Of a DNA stretch of 26,979 nt, positions 7,032 to 14,207 are shown piece after piece. This DNA is from JBKPFU01 sp046728975 (GTDB lineage: Bacteria > Actinomycetota > Thermoleophilia > Gaiellales > Gaiellaceae): positions 1-26,979 of the forward strand of contig JBKPFU010000043.1 of the NCBI GenBank assembly GCA_046728975.1, read 5' to 3'. A model generated the notes under the pieces. The model was not told the DNA's origin and ran no database searches. It saw only the letters and a program-made list of their open reading frames with translations. The stretch's first letter is position 1, and every line of letters starts with the position of its first letter. Both the position numbers and the translations under genes were made by a program.

Positions 7032-8123
7032 CTACCGTTCGACGTGTTGAGGCCTACTCCTCAGCCCCAGCTCCGCGATGACGGCATCGACGAGCTTACC
7101 CGCGCCGAAGCGGACCGGGTCGTCGGCCGGCAGGCCCGTCTCCTCCTCCGCCGCGTCCACAGCCTCGCGGGCATTCTCCTCGTCGAGGTCGCGGGTGTTG
7201 AGCGCGACGCAGACGACGCGCGCAGGCCGCACCGGCAGCGAGATCCGCTCGTGGAGCTCGACCAGCTCGCGCAGGGGCGGGATCGGATGGCCCTCGGCGC
7301 CCTCGATCTCTGTGCTGCCTGCGAGGTGGCAGAGGACGTACGCGTGCGGCACGGCGCCGTGGATCAGGCCGAGCGTGACGCCCGAGTACATCGGGTGAAC
7401 GAGCGACCCCTGGCCCTCCACGATCAGCAGCTCGCCCCCGCGCCGAGCCCCCTCGACCACGAGCCGCTCCGCAGCCCCCGCGAGGAAGTCGGCCTTGACC
7501 GCGTCGACCGCAATCCCCCACCCCGCGATCGCGATCCCCGTCTGCCCGGTAGGAACGAACACCGACTTCAGCCCGCGGCGCCGCGCCTCGCGGTCGAGCT
7601 CGACGGCAACCGTCTTCTTCCCGATCGCGCAGTCGGAGCCGACGGTCAGGACAATCTTGGCGTTCGCGCGCAGGTTCTCGCCAGTCGGCACGCTCAGCTC
7701 CTCGGGCGCCTTGCGCAGGTCGCGAAGCTCGACCCCGTGCCGCGCCGCGAGCGCGGTCATCTCGGTGTCTTCGCTCAGCAGCTCGTGCAGCCCGTTCTCG
7801 ATGTCGAGCCCCGCAGTGATGCACGTCTTGAGCAGCTCCCGCCACTCCGGCGGAAACCGCCCTCCCTGCGTCGCCACCCCGACGATCGCTGTCGTCGGGG
7901 TGAACGGGAGCGCCTCCTCGACCGTGCCCACGATCGGGATGCCGTCGTAGGTTTCGCCCGCGTGCGTGGAGTCGACGATCGCGACCGTCGGCGCCTCCGC
8001 ATACGCGATCACGCCGCGCGCGGTCTTGCCGTAGTGCGGATCGTCCGAGCGGCCCTCAGCGAGGACTAGGTACCGCTTCCGTGACTCCAAGTCCTGGTGC
8101 GTCGGCCGGGAGCTGAACGCCAT
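7032..8123 (-). CDS. dgcN: DUF1611 (DgcN-like) P-loop protein
   Basis: About 363 residues. DUF1611 family: an N-terminal Rossmann-like part (YLVLAEG...ARGVIAYAE, then VAIVDSTHAGETYDGIPIVGTVEEAL) and a C-terminal P-loop part with Walker A GSDCAIGKKT, followed by IVEGQGSLVHP and EGAEGHPIPPL. DgcN proteins acting with DgcA were described in D-glutamate catabolism (N-acetylation, then racemisation); assigning that pathway here is inference from the gene pair. The ATG at 8123 overlaps dgcA by 68 nt; a TTG at 8090 would shorten the overlap to 35 nt and also fits the family N terminus. The two genes are certainly co-transcribed. Confidence 0.85.
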   Translation of the reverse strand: MAFSSRPTHQDLESRKRYLVLAEGRSDDPHYGKTARGVIAYAEAPTVAIVDSTHAGETYDGIPIVGTVEEALPFTPTTAIVGVATQGGRFPPEWRELLKTCITAGLDIENGLHELLSEDTEMTALAARHGVELRDLRKAPEELSVPTGENLRANAKIVLTVGSDCAIGKKTVAVELDREARRRGLKSVFVPTGQTGIAIAGWGIAVDAVKADFLAGAAERLVVEGARRGGELLIVEGQGSLVHPMYSGVTLGLIHGAVPHAYVLCHLAGSTEIEGAEGHPIPPLRELVELHERISLPVRPARVVCVALNTRDLDEENAREAVDAAEEETGLPADDPVRFGAGKLVDAVIAELGLRSRPQHVER

Positions 8124-9075
8124 CCTGGAACTCGACCCCTGGCCAGGGGTCCTCGGCAAGCAGCAGGTTCCCGTCGAGGTCGACGTGGTCGCACAGCGAC
8201 GCAACCTGGCAGCCCGCGGCGATGCCGAGGCCCGACTCGATCATGCACCCGAGCATGACCCCGAGCCCGAGCGCCCGGGCCGCGTTCATCATCCGCAGGG
8301 CCTCGCGGATGCCTCCCGACTTCGCCAGCTTGATGTTCACGCCGTGCGCCCGCTCTGCGCAGGCCGCGACGTCGGCGAGCGTGTGGCAATCCTCGTCGAG
8401 GTAGATGGGGAGCGGCGAGCGCGTCTTCAGCACAAGACCGTCCGGATCGCCCGCCGGGAGGGGCTGCTCGACGTACTGGACACCGAGTTCCGCAAGTTGC
8501 GGCACGGCGTCCAGCGCCTCCTCCAATGACCAGTACTCGTTGACGTCGACCTGGAGCGGCACGTCGCTGACCGCGCGGACGGCCCGCACGCGCTCGACGT
8601 CGAGGCCGTCACGTCCGCCGAGTTTCAGCTTCAGCCGCCGGAACCGTCCGGCCACGCGCTCGGCACGGCGCGCCATGTCGTCCGGATCGCCGAGCCAGAC
8701 CGTCCACGACGTCGGGGGGCCCTGACGGCGCAGCCCGAGCAGACGCCAGACGGGAAGCCCGGTCAGCTTTCCCTGGAGGTCGTGCAGAGCCGCGTCCAGC
8801 GCGGCGCGCGCGGCGAATTCCCGCCGCGGCAGCCGCTCCTCGATCTCGTCGAGGGAGAACGGGTCGTCGCCGAGGAGATCGCCGCACTCCTCGAGGTACG
8901 CCTGGGCCGACTCCGCCGTCTCGTCGTAACGATCGCTGGGCGCCGCCTCGCCGTGACCCGTCTGCCCCCGGTGGCGGACCTCGACAAAAACGACCTCGGC
9001 CTCGTCGTCCGAGCTGCGCGAGATCACGAACGTCTCCGCAAGCCGCAATGTCGCGATCCCGGCTTCGAGCTCCAC
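8056..9075 (-). CDS. dgcA: Enolase-superfamily dipeptide epimerase / N-acyl amino acid racemase (DgcA-like)
   Basis: A 339-residue enolase-superfamily enzyme of the muconate-lactonising/dipeptide-epimerase subgroup. The KxK base pair is K149 and K151 in RLKLKLGG. Metal ligands are D177 in VDVNEYW, E203 in YVEQPLP and an Asp in YLDEDC (227-229). The opposite-face base is K252 in IKLAKSGG. It inverts the alpha carbon of a peptide or N-acyl amino acid. Next to dgcN it most likely racemises N-acetyl-glutamate, but an L-Ala-D/L-Glu epimerase role in peptidoglycan recycling is equally compatible. The GTG at 9075 is preceded by TAGGCT exactly six bases upstream, predicting a leaderless transcript. 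Confidence 0.9.
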   Translation of the reverse strand: MELEAGIATLRLAETFVISRSSDDEAEVVFVEVRHRGQTGHGEAAPSDRYDETAESAQAYLEECGDLLGDDPFSLDEIEERLPRREFAARAALDAALHDLQGKLTGLPVWRLLGLRRQGPPTSWTVWLGDPDDMARRAERVAGRFRRLKLKLGGRDGLDVERVRAVRAVSDVPLQVDVNEYWSLEEALDAVPQLAELGVQYVEQPLPAGDPDGLVLKTRSPLPIYLDEDCHTLADVAACAERAHGVNIKLAKSGGIREALRMMNAARALGLGVMLGCMIESGLGIAAGCQVASLCDHVDLDGNLLLAEDPWPGVEFQDGVQLPADAPGLGVTEAVPSPR

Positions 9076-9081
9076 GCGACT

Positions 9082-9087
9082 AGCCTA
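9082..9087 (-). promoter_or_regulatory. -10 element of the dgcA-dgcN operon (leaderless)
   Basis: TAGGCT on the minus strand, six bases before the GTG start of dgcA. The plus strand carries TAGCCT at 9081-9086, overlapping it, which could serve the divergent protease gene with a leader of about 80 nt that contains its own ribosome binding site at 9160-9173. Confidence 0.5.
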
Positions 9088-9173
9088 TCGACGCTCTGAT
9101 ATTGCGATCGCTATGAAAGCCACCTACCCTTCGACGTCCACCAGGGGTCTAACTCAGGGAGGGAGAAAAGAGG

Positions 9174-10119
9174 ATGCATCGCATCATTCGCCGCAGGCAC
9201 GTCCTGACCGCGCTCTCGCGTCGGTCCTGGCCGTGCCTGTGCTGTTCGTCTCGCCGGCCTCGGCCCACTCGGCCGCAGTCGGCTACTCCTACTGCGCGGG
9301 CTCGACGTCCTTCGGGGATCTGTTCAGCCCACAGGCAGCCGATCTCGCCCGCGGCGGTGATCAGGCGCGCGAGCCGGGGCTCAACGTGACGGTGGAAGCG
9401 GCGCCGGCGATGCCGGGAAGCAACAGTCTCTTCGCCGCCACGATCCCCGTGTACTTCCACATCATCACGCCGGGGACGGAGTGATCGGAAACGTGTCCGA
9501 CGCGAAGGTTGCCGAGCAGATCACCGTTCTCAACGACGGCTTCGACGGCTCGCTGGGCGGGGTCGACACGGGCTTCCGTTTCCAGCTCGCCGGAATCACC
9601 CGCACCACCAACGCCCACTGGTTCGACATCAAGCCGGGCGGCGAGGACGAGTACAAGATGAAGCGGACGCTCCGCCAAGGCGGCGCGAACGCGCTCAACA
9701 TCTACTCGAACACCGCCGGCGCGTACCTCGGCTGGGCGTACTTCCCGAAGGGCTACGCGGGCCGGCCGTGGGTCGACGGCATCGTGGTCGACTGGGAGTC
9801 GCTGCCGCACGTGTCGAGCACGTACGCCGGGCGGTTCGATCTCGGATACACCGTCACCCACGAGACCGGACACTGGCTCGGCCTTTACCACACGTTCCAG
9901 GGCGGCTGTAACGCCAAAGGCGACTATGTCGACGACACGCCGTTCGAGCTGACGCCGACGAGCCGATGTCCCGCGGGCAAGGACACCTGCCCGAACCCGG
10001 GGCTCGATCCGATTCACAACTTCATGGACTACTCGGACGACCCCTGCTACACGCAGTTCACCGCCGGCCAGGCCGAGCGGATGCAGGACCAGTACCTGCT
10101 CTACCGCGCGAACGGCTAG
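9174..10119 (+). pseudogene. M43-type zinc metalloprotease, interrupted by two frameshifts
   Basis: The ATG at 9174 follows a strong ribosome binding site and begins MHRIIRRRHVLTA. The rest of the signal peptide (LASVLAVPVLFVSPASA) is in the next frame, so one base is missing near 9210. The mature N terminus runs to IPVYFHIITPG and then hits a stop at 9482-9484; the remainder (IGNVSDAKVAEQITVLN onwards) is in a third frame, consistent with one G lost from a G run near 9473. The last part is intact: metzincin zinc motif HETGHWLGLYH, then the Met-turn FMDYSDDPC and QAERM. Restoring two bases gives one 315-residue secreted protease. Genuine decay and assembly error are both possible. Confidence 0.8.
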
Positions 10120-10132
10120 CTCTGGGTGGCCA

Positions 10133-10222
10133 CTGGGGGAACCTCCCGGTTCCCCCAGAACCCCCTCCACCCGTCCGCTTCGCGGACAGGCGGCTTCGCC
10201 GCCGGGCCGGAACTTCCGGCCC
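10133..10222. repeat. Four consecutive short palindromes
   Basis: Between the protease stop and the MFS start lie four perfect hairpins: 10133-10158 (11-bp stem, TCCC loop), 10173-10187 (6 bp, TTC loop), 10189-10203 (6 bp, TTC loop) and 10204-10222 (9 bp, 1-base spacer). The first may act as a terminator for the protease gene, though no T tract follows. The others, in tandem with identical TTC loops, look like REP-type palindromes. Confidence 0.75.
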
Positions 10223-10251
10223 CTTCTCGTTCGTTTGCAAATGCTGTAGGC

Positions 10252-11544
10252 GTGAAGCCGCTGGCGATCTACCTGCGGAGCCTGAATCCCCAGCTCCCGC
10301 GCCCGGTCTGGCTCGTCCAGGCCGGCGGCGTCGTCAATTCGCTGGGGAACGGCGTCGTCTTTCCGTTCATCGTCATCTACCTCCACAACGTCCGCGGGAT
10401 CTCCTTCGCGCTCGCGGGCCTCGCGTTGTCCGCCGGCGCCGTCGCCGGCCTGGCCGCCGGCTTCGGTGCCGGGCCGCTCGTCGATCGGATCGGCGGCCGG
10501 AACACGCTGCTGCTCGGCCTCGCACTCCAGGCGGCGGCGTTCGTCTCGTTTCCCCTGATCCGCGAGGCCTGGCACGCCTTTCTGCTGCTCGCGATCGAGG
10601 GCGCCGGCACCGCGTGCTTCTGGCCGGGCCAGTCGACGATGCTCTCGCGGCTTACCCCGCCGGAGCAGCGACATTCGAGCTTCGCGCTGCAGCGGATCAG
10701 CATGAACCTCGGCCTGGGGCTCGGCGGTCTCGTCGGCGGACTGATCGCGACGACCGCCCACCCGAGCAGTTTCACCACCCTGTTCCTCCTCGATGCGGCA
10801 ACGTTTCTCGTCTTCATCGTCGTGCTCTCGACCGTGCGCGAGCCTGCGGTGGAGGACGAGCACCGGGAAGAAGAGCGCGGCGGCTACGGGCCGGTGCTGC
10901 GCGACCGCAATTTCATGAGCCTTGTCGCGCTCAACGTGGTCTTCGTCGCGGTCGGCTACGAGCTCTTTGCCCTGTTGCCGGCGTTCGCGAAGAACGAGGC
11001 CGATGTGAGCGAGCGATGGGTCGGGATGATGTGGCTCGCGAACACGGTCCTGATCGTGCTGATCCAGCTGCCCGTGTCCAAGGCGCTCGAGGGCAAGAGA
11101 AGGATGGCGGCGCTCGCCCTCATGTGCGTGCTCTGGGCGATCGCAGGCCTCGTCATCCTCGTCGGCGGCGTCTTCCTGACGGCCACGGCGGCCGCGCTCG
11201 TCTTCGTCGCCGCCACCGTCATCTTCGGCGTCGGCGAGACGCTCCAGGGCCCAACACAGGCGCCGCTCGTGGCGGATCTCGCGCCTGACCGGCTGCGCGG
11301 CCGCTACTTCGCGCTGGGCAGCATGTCCTGGAGCGCGGGCAGCATCGTCGGGCCGGCGATCGGCGGTCCCCTGCTGGGCTGGGAGCCGCTTGCCGTCTGG
11401 CCGATCTCGGCCGCCGTCTGCGTCCTCGCGGCCGCGGCGTGCCTCGCGCTCGAGCGGCGGCTCCCGCCGGACGTCCGTCGCACGCCGGTCGGCCGGGCGC
11501 CCGAGGCGGAGCCGATCCCGCTCGCTGAGCCCGCGTCCGTCTAA
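10252..11544 (+). CDS. MFS transporter (probable drug/metabolite exporter), paralogue 1
   Basis: A 430-residue major-facilitator protein with about 12 hydrophobic segments in two halves. The loop 2-3 motif appears as GPLVDRIGGRNTLLLG, and the second half starts around YGPVLRDRNFMSLVALNVVF. After the last helix there is a short cytoplasmic tail with charged residues. The substrate is unknown. I place the start at GTG 10252 (MKPLAIYLRSLNPQLPRPVW), just before the first helix; upstream in-frame codons run through the palindrome cluster and are unlikely to be translated. It is clearly paralogous to the transporter at 12886, with shared stretches such as NSLGNG and GLGGLVGGLIATT. The stop codon overlaps structured element copy 2. 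Confidence 0.9.
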   Translation: MKPLAIYLRSLNPQLPRPVWLVQAGGVVNSLGNGVVFPFIVIYLHNVRGISFALAGLALSAGAVAGLAAGFGAGPLVDRIGGRNTLLLGLALQAAAFVSFPLIREAWHAFLLLAIEGAGTACFWPGQSTMLSRLTPPEQRHSSFALQRISMNLGLGLGGLVGGLIATTAHPSSFTTLFLLDAATFLVFIVVLSTVREPAVEDEHREEERGGYGPVLRDRNFMSLVALNVVFVAVGYELFALLPAFAKNEADVSERWVGMMWLANTVLIVLIQLPVSKALEGKRRMAALALMCVLWAIAGLVILVGGVFLTATAAALVFVAATVIFGVGETLQGPTQAPLVADLAPDRLRGRYFALGSMSWSAGSIVGPAIGGPLLGWEPLAVWPISAAVCVLAAAACLALERRLPPDVRRTPVGRAPEAEPIPLAEPASV

Positions 11545-11726
11545 GAGCTCGTTTCAGAATGGGGCCTCGCCGTCCGGGGTGCGATGGGCGGCGCGAGAAA
11601 AGCACGAACCGCCTAGGTGAGTTCGTTACGTCAAGTAAGGAGCCGTAGGGCTGCGACTGAGGACGCAGCCTCGCGCCGTTTCCAGCGCGGCCCGGCGGCA
11701 CAGCGCTTCATTTTGAAGCGAGCTCT
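11544..11726 (+). ncRNA. Structured repeat element, copy 2 (candidate RNA or MITE)
   Basis: 183 bp starting at the last base of the MFS stop codon. The ends (11544-11561 and 11709-11726) pair along 18 bp, with 16 Watson-Crick and 2 G-U pairs if transcribed. Internal blocks shared with copy 1 are 11566-11586, 11654-11668 and 11683-11703; the first lies 22 bases from the 5' end and the last 23 bases from the 3' end, as in copy 1. A local hairpin (GCTGCG...CGCAGC) surrounds the middle block. The element ends 20 bp before tRNA-Arg, just upstream of that gene's -10. No ORF is conserved between the copies. Confidence 0.6.
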
Positions 11727-11731
11727 AAGGC

Positions 11732-11737
11732 TAGACT
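11732..11737 (+). promoter_or_regulatory. -10 element of tRNA-Arg
   Basis: TAGACT lies nine bases before the mature 5' end of tRNA-Arg. The corresponding -35 region falls in the 3' arm of the structured element (around TTTTGA at 11711-11716, a short 15-bp spacing), so the element may supply part of this promoter. Confidence 0.4.
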
Positions 11738-11746
11738 GGACGTTCC

Positions 11747-11819
11747 GCGCCTGTAGCTCAGGGGATAGAGCGCGCGCCTCCGGAGCGCGAGGTCGCAGGT
11801 TCGATTCCTGCCAGGCGCA
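11747..11819 (+). tRNA. tRNA-Arg (anticodon CCG)
   Basis: A 73-nt complete cloverleaf. The acceptor is GCGCCTG/CAGGCGC with discriminator A, the D arm is GCTC...GAGC, the anticodon stem CGCGC/GCGCG carries loop CTCCGGA (anticodon CCG, reading CGG), and the T arm is GCAGG TTCGATT CCTGC. CCA is not encoded. Its T arm and 3' end (11794-11819) recur with one mismatch at 12820-12845. Confidence 0.97.
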
Positions 11820-12044
11820 TGACCCGCACCGTTGAGCGGAATCGGGGGAGGCTTGGCGGGAACGATTAACCTTTCGGCCTCTCGCTCGTTCGGACAGAGG
11901 CTTCCGCCTGGTCGCACCCAGAGGCGACTGCGTTTTTACGCCACTCCTCCGCTTCTTGCCCGTGAGGCCCGAATCGTTGAACCGAATGTGCCTCCTGTGA
12001 TTAGGTTGGCGCGAACTGGCACGCGTCCCAGGGAAGGAGCAACG

Positions 12045-12449
12045 ATGACAACACAGGCCTACTCGGGCCTCAACCGACCCGGCTGGCTCACTTTCGCTGC
12101 GGTCGTCATGTTCGCGGTTGGCTGTCTCCGCGCCATTTCGGCGATCTACTATTTCGCCGACAGCGCGAGGGTCGCCAACGTGAGCGCCGGAGCCTTCGGC
12201 GACAACCTCTTCCTCTGGGGCTTGTGGGACGCCCTTATCGCGGTCCTGGCCATTTGGGCCGGCTACTCGCTCCTCAGCGGGAACACGTTCGGCCGCGTCA
12301 TCGGCTACGCGTGGGCGATTGTGGTCATTGTCCAGAGCTTCCTTCTGCTTGAGTACGCGCCCTGGTTCGGCTTCGGGACGCTGATCCTCGCGACGCTCGT
12401 GATCTACGCCCTGTCGACCACGTCCGGCTGGAGGGAAACTCCCGCCTAA
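12045..12449 (+). CDS. DUF7144-like small integral membrane protein
   Basis: 134 residues with four hydrophobic segments: about LTFAAVVMFAVGCLRAISAIYY, FLWGLWDALIAVLAIWAGYSLL, GRVIGYAWAIVVIVQSFLLL and FGTLILATLVIYALST. The opening GWLTFAAVVMFAVG and the overall layout match actinobacterial DUF7144 membrane proteins, whose function is unknown. The ATG at 12045 has an AAGGAG ribosome binding site at optimal distance. The 225-bp stretch between the tRNA and this start holds no gene; it contributes a leader, and in-frame translation through it looks spurious. Confidence 0.85.
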   Translation: MTTQAYSGLNRPGWLTFAAVVMFAVGCLRAISAIYYFADSARVANVSAGAFGDNLFLWGLWDALIAVLAIWAGYSLLSGNTFGRVIGYAWAIVVIVQSFLLLEYAPWFGFGTLILATLVIYALSTTSGWRETPA

Positions 12450-12761
12450 GCGAAGTCGGACGATGGCCGCCGCCACCGCCGCCTCCCCCACCGCAATAAA
12501 GCGTCGACCTCCCAGGGTCATGCCTTAAACGACGGCTGGAAGCCTGGAATGCGCTTCGTTCTCTCTCGACCGTCCGCGGTTCCCGTCCTAGCGTCCCGTT
12601 CGCATATGGCGAATCGAGGCCGCTCACGCGCGTCTTGCGCCGCTTGACACCCAGGGGGCGTTAGCTTGCTCGCGCAGACCGTCGGCGTGGCCTCCTCCTA
12701 GCCCCTGTCCATGTGCTCGGAGAGCTCCACCGCCTCGCTTGCCTTCTGAGGTGCGCGACTC
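12450..12761. other. Non-coding stretch without an identified element
   Basis: 312 bp between the DUF7144 gene and the tRNA-like remnant. It contains a CCGCC-rich simple run (about 12469-12492) and a CGCATATGGCG palindrome-like spot near 12600. I find no ribosome binding site with a following open frame, no hairpin terminator of note and no copy of the other repeat families in the window. Confidence 0.6.
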
Positions 12762-12845
12762 TCGGCCGAGTTGCCGGGAGTGGCCGTCGGCTAGGAACCA
12801 CCCCCTGGCGGGAACTTTCCGCAGGTTCGATTCCTGCCAGCCGCA
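12762..12845 (+). pseudogene. Degenerate class II tRNA-like sequence
   Basis: The 3' part is a clean T arm (GCAGG TTCGATT CCTGC at 12821-12837) followed by CAGCCGC and discriminator A, matching the 3' end of tRNA-Arg at 26 positions with one mismatch. Upstream a decayed cloverleaf can be drawn: acceptor strand TCGGCCG (5 of 7 pairs), D stem GCCG/CGGC, anticodon stem CTAGG/CCTGG enclosing an 8-base loop AACCACCC that lacks U33, and a small variable arm (about 12809-12820). The missing U33, extra loop base and acceptor mismatches argue against function. A Leu, Ser or Tyr ancestor is possible. Confidence 0.45.
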
Positions 12846-12885
12846 CTTTCCTTTCCGGGTTACGGGGCGTTACGCTCCGCCGCGC

Positions 12886-14163
12886 GTGTCGGCCGTCGGC
12901 TCGTTCCTGCGCCAGCTGGTCCCGCAGCTCTCCCGTGCCGTCTGGGCGCTCGAGGCGGGCGGCCTCGCCAATTCCTTGGGCAACGGCATCGTCCTGCCGT
13001 TCACGATCATCTACCTGCACAACGTCCGCGGCTTCGGGCTCGGGACGGCGGGCTTGGTCGTTGCCGTCCTCGGTGCCGTGGGCCTGGCCACGGGACCGCT
13101 CTCGGGCCGGCTGGTCGACCGAGTCGGAGCCCGCCTCACTCTCATGTGCGCCCTCGCGCTCTCGGCGATCGGCTACGGCTGCTTCCCGCTCGTGCGCGAG
13201 CCCTGGCAGGCGTTCGTCCTTGCTGCTGTGGTCGGCGCGGGGAACGGCGGCTTCGCGCCGAGCCACTCCACCCTGCTCGCGGCGCTCACCTCCCGCGAGC
13301 AGCGGAATGCGGCGTACGCGCTCCAGCGCGTCACGGACAACCTCGGCTTCGGCCTCGGCGGGCTCGTCGGCGGCCTGATCGCGACCACGTCCGTCCCCTC
13401 GAGTTTCACGCTGCTGTTCCTGCTCGACGCGGGCACGTTCGTCGCCTTCATCGTCCTGCTCGCGTTCGTGCGCGGGCCGCACGCCGCCGCGGCGCCGCCG
13501 CTCGCCGGCAGCTACGGGCAGGTCGTGCGGGACCGGCCGTTCGTGGCGCTCCTGGCCGTGATTGCAATCTTCGTCGCTTGCGCCTACGCCCAGCTGACGG
13601 CGCTTCTGCCGCCGTTCGCGAAGGATGACGCGGGCGTCTCCGAGGCGGGCATCGGGCTGATCTTCTTCGTCAACACGCTCGTTGTCGTGCTCGTGCAGAT
13701 GCCCGTCGCGCGGATCCTGGAAGGACGCCGCCGGATGCGGGCGCTCGGTCTCGCCGGCGTCATCTTCGCGCTCACTTGGCTCGGTGTGCTCGCGACCGGC
13801 GAGTGGTTCAACGGGGTCGCCGCCGTCGCCGCACTCTGCGCCTGCGTGGCGGTCTTTGCCCTGGGGGAGTGCCTCCACGGCGCCGTCCAGAACCCGTTGA
13901 TCGCGGACCTGTCGCCGCCGCATCTCCTCGGGCGCTACATGGCTCTCCGCTCGCTCGCCTGGCAGCTCGGCTTCATGGCCGGCCCGGCTGCCGGCGGCTT
14001 CGCCCTCGCGGTCTCGCCCGAGAGCCTCTGGGTCATTGCGGGCGTCGCATGTCTCGGAGCCGCCGCTCTCGCCGTCTCGCTCGAGCAGCGGCTGCCCGGC
14101 GAGGCGCTCGTAACGCCCGGTCGACCGAAGCAGCCACGGTTGGCGGCAAGGCTTTCGGGGTAA
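12886..14163 (+). CDS. MFS transporter (probable drug/metabolite exporter), paralogue 2
   Basis: A 425-residue 12-helix major-facilitator protein homologous to the one at 10252. Shared landmarks include NSLGNG, IIYLHNVRG, SGRLVDRVGARLTLM (loop 2-3 motif), LGGLVGGLIATT and PSSFTLLFLLDAGTF. The second half contains ARILEGRRRMRALGLAG, equivalent to the loop 8-9 repeat of the motif. Substrate unknown. The GTG at 12886 (MSAVGSFLRQLVPQLSRAVW) mirrors the paralogue's N terminus; a TACGCT hexamer lies nine bases upstream and could be its -10. The tRNA-like remnant ends 40 bp upstream. Confidence 0.9.
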   Translation: MSAVGSFLRQLVPQLSRAVWALEAGGLANSLGNGIVLPFTIIYLHNVRGFGLGTAGLVVAVLGAVGLATGPLSGRLVDRVGARLTLMCALALSAIGYGCFPLVREPWQAFVLAAVVGAGNGGFAPSHSTLLAALTSREQRNAAYALQRVTDNLGFGLGGLVGGLIATTSVPSSFTLLFLLDAGTFVAFIVLLAFVRGPHAAAAPPLAGSYGQVVRDRPFVALLAVIAIFVACAYAQLTALLPPFAKDDAGVSEAGIGLIFFVNTLVVVLVQMPVARILEGRRRMRALGLAGVIFALTWLGVLATGEWFNGVAAVAALCACVAVFALGECLHGAVQNPLIADLSPPHLLGRYMALRSLAWQLGFMAGPAAGGFALAVSPESLWVIAGVACLGAAALAVSLEQRLPGEALVTPGRPKQPRLAARLSG

Positions 14164-14207
14164 AGTGGCGAAACCAGCGATGCGAGTGGACGACCCCCTC
14201 AGTACCG

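Noticed and set aside
9113..9484. Start of the protease at ATG 9113
   Set aside because: The first 40 residues in that frame are not signal-like and lack a ribosome binding site, while ATG 9174 has a strong site and begins a proper signal peptide.
9361..10863. Minus-strand 500-codon frame opposite the protease and first MFS gene
   Set aside because: Shadow frame crossing four palindromes and two gene ends, without domain or ribosome binding site.
11544..11726. HEARO/OMEGA RNA, riboswitch, tmRNA or RNase P RNA
   Set aside because: No IscB or TnpB gene is nearby, the element follows rather than precedes unrelated genes in both cases, and hallmark sequences of tmRNA and RNase P RNA are absent.
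12469..12492. CCGCC-rich run as a repeat-coding gene
   Set aside because: No start with ribosome binding site, and frames end quickly; treated as simple sequence.
11794..12845. Integrated mobile element between two tRNA 3' ends (attL/attR)
   Set aside because: No integrase or excisionase between them; the only gene is a DUF7144 membrane protein with normal base composition. Kept only as a possibility in the tRNA-like finding.
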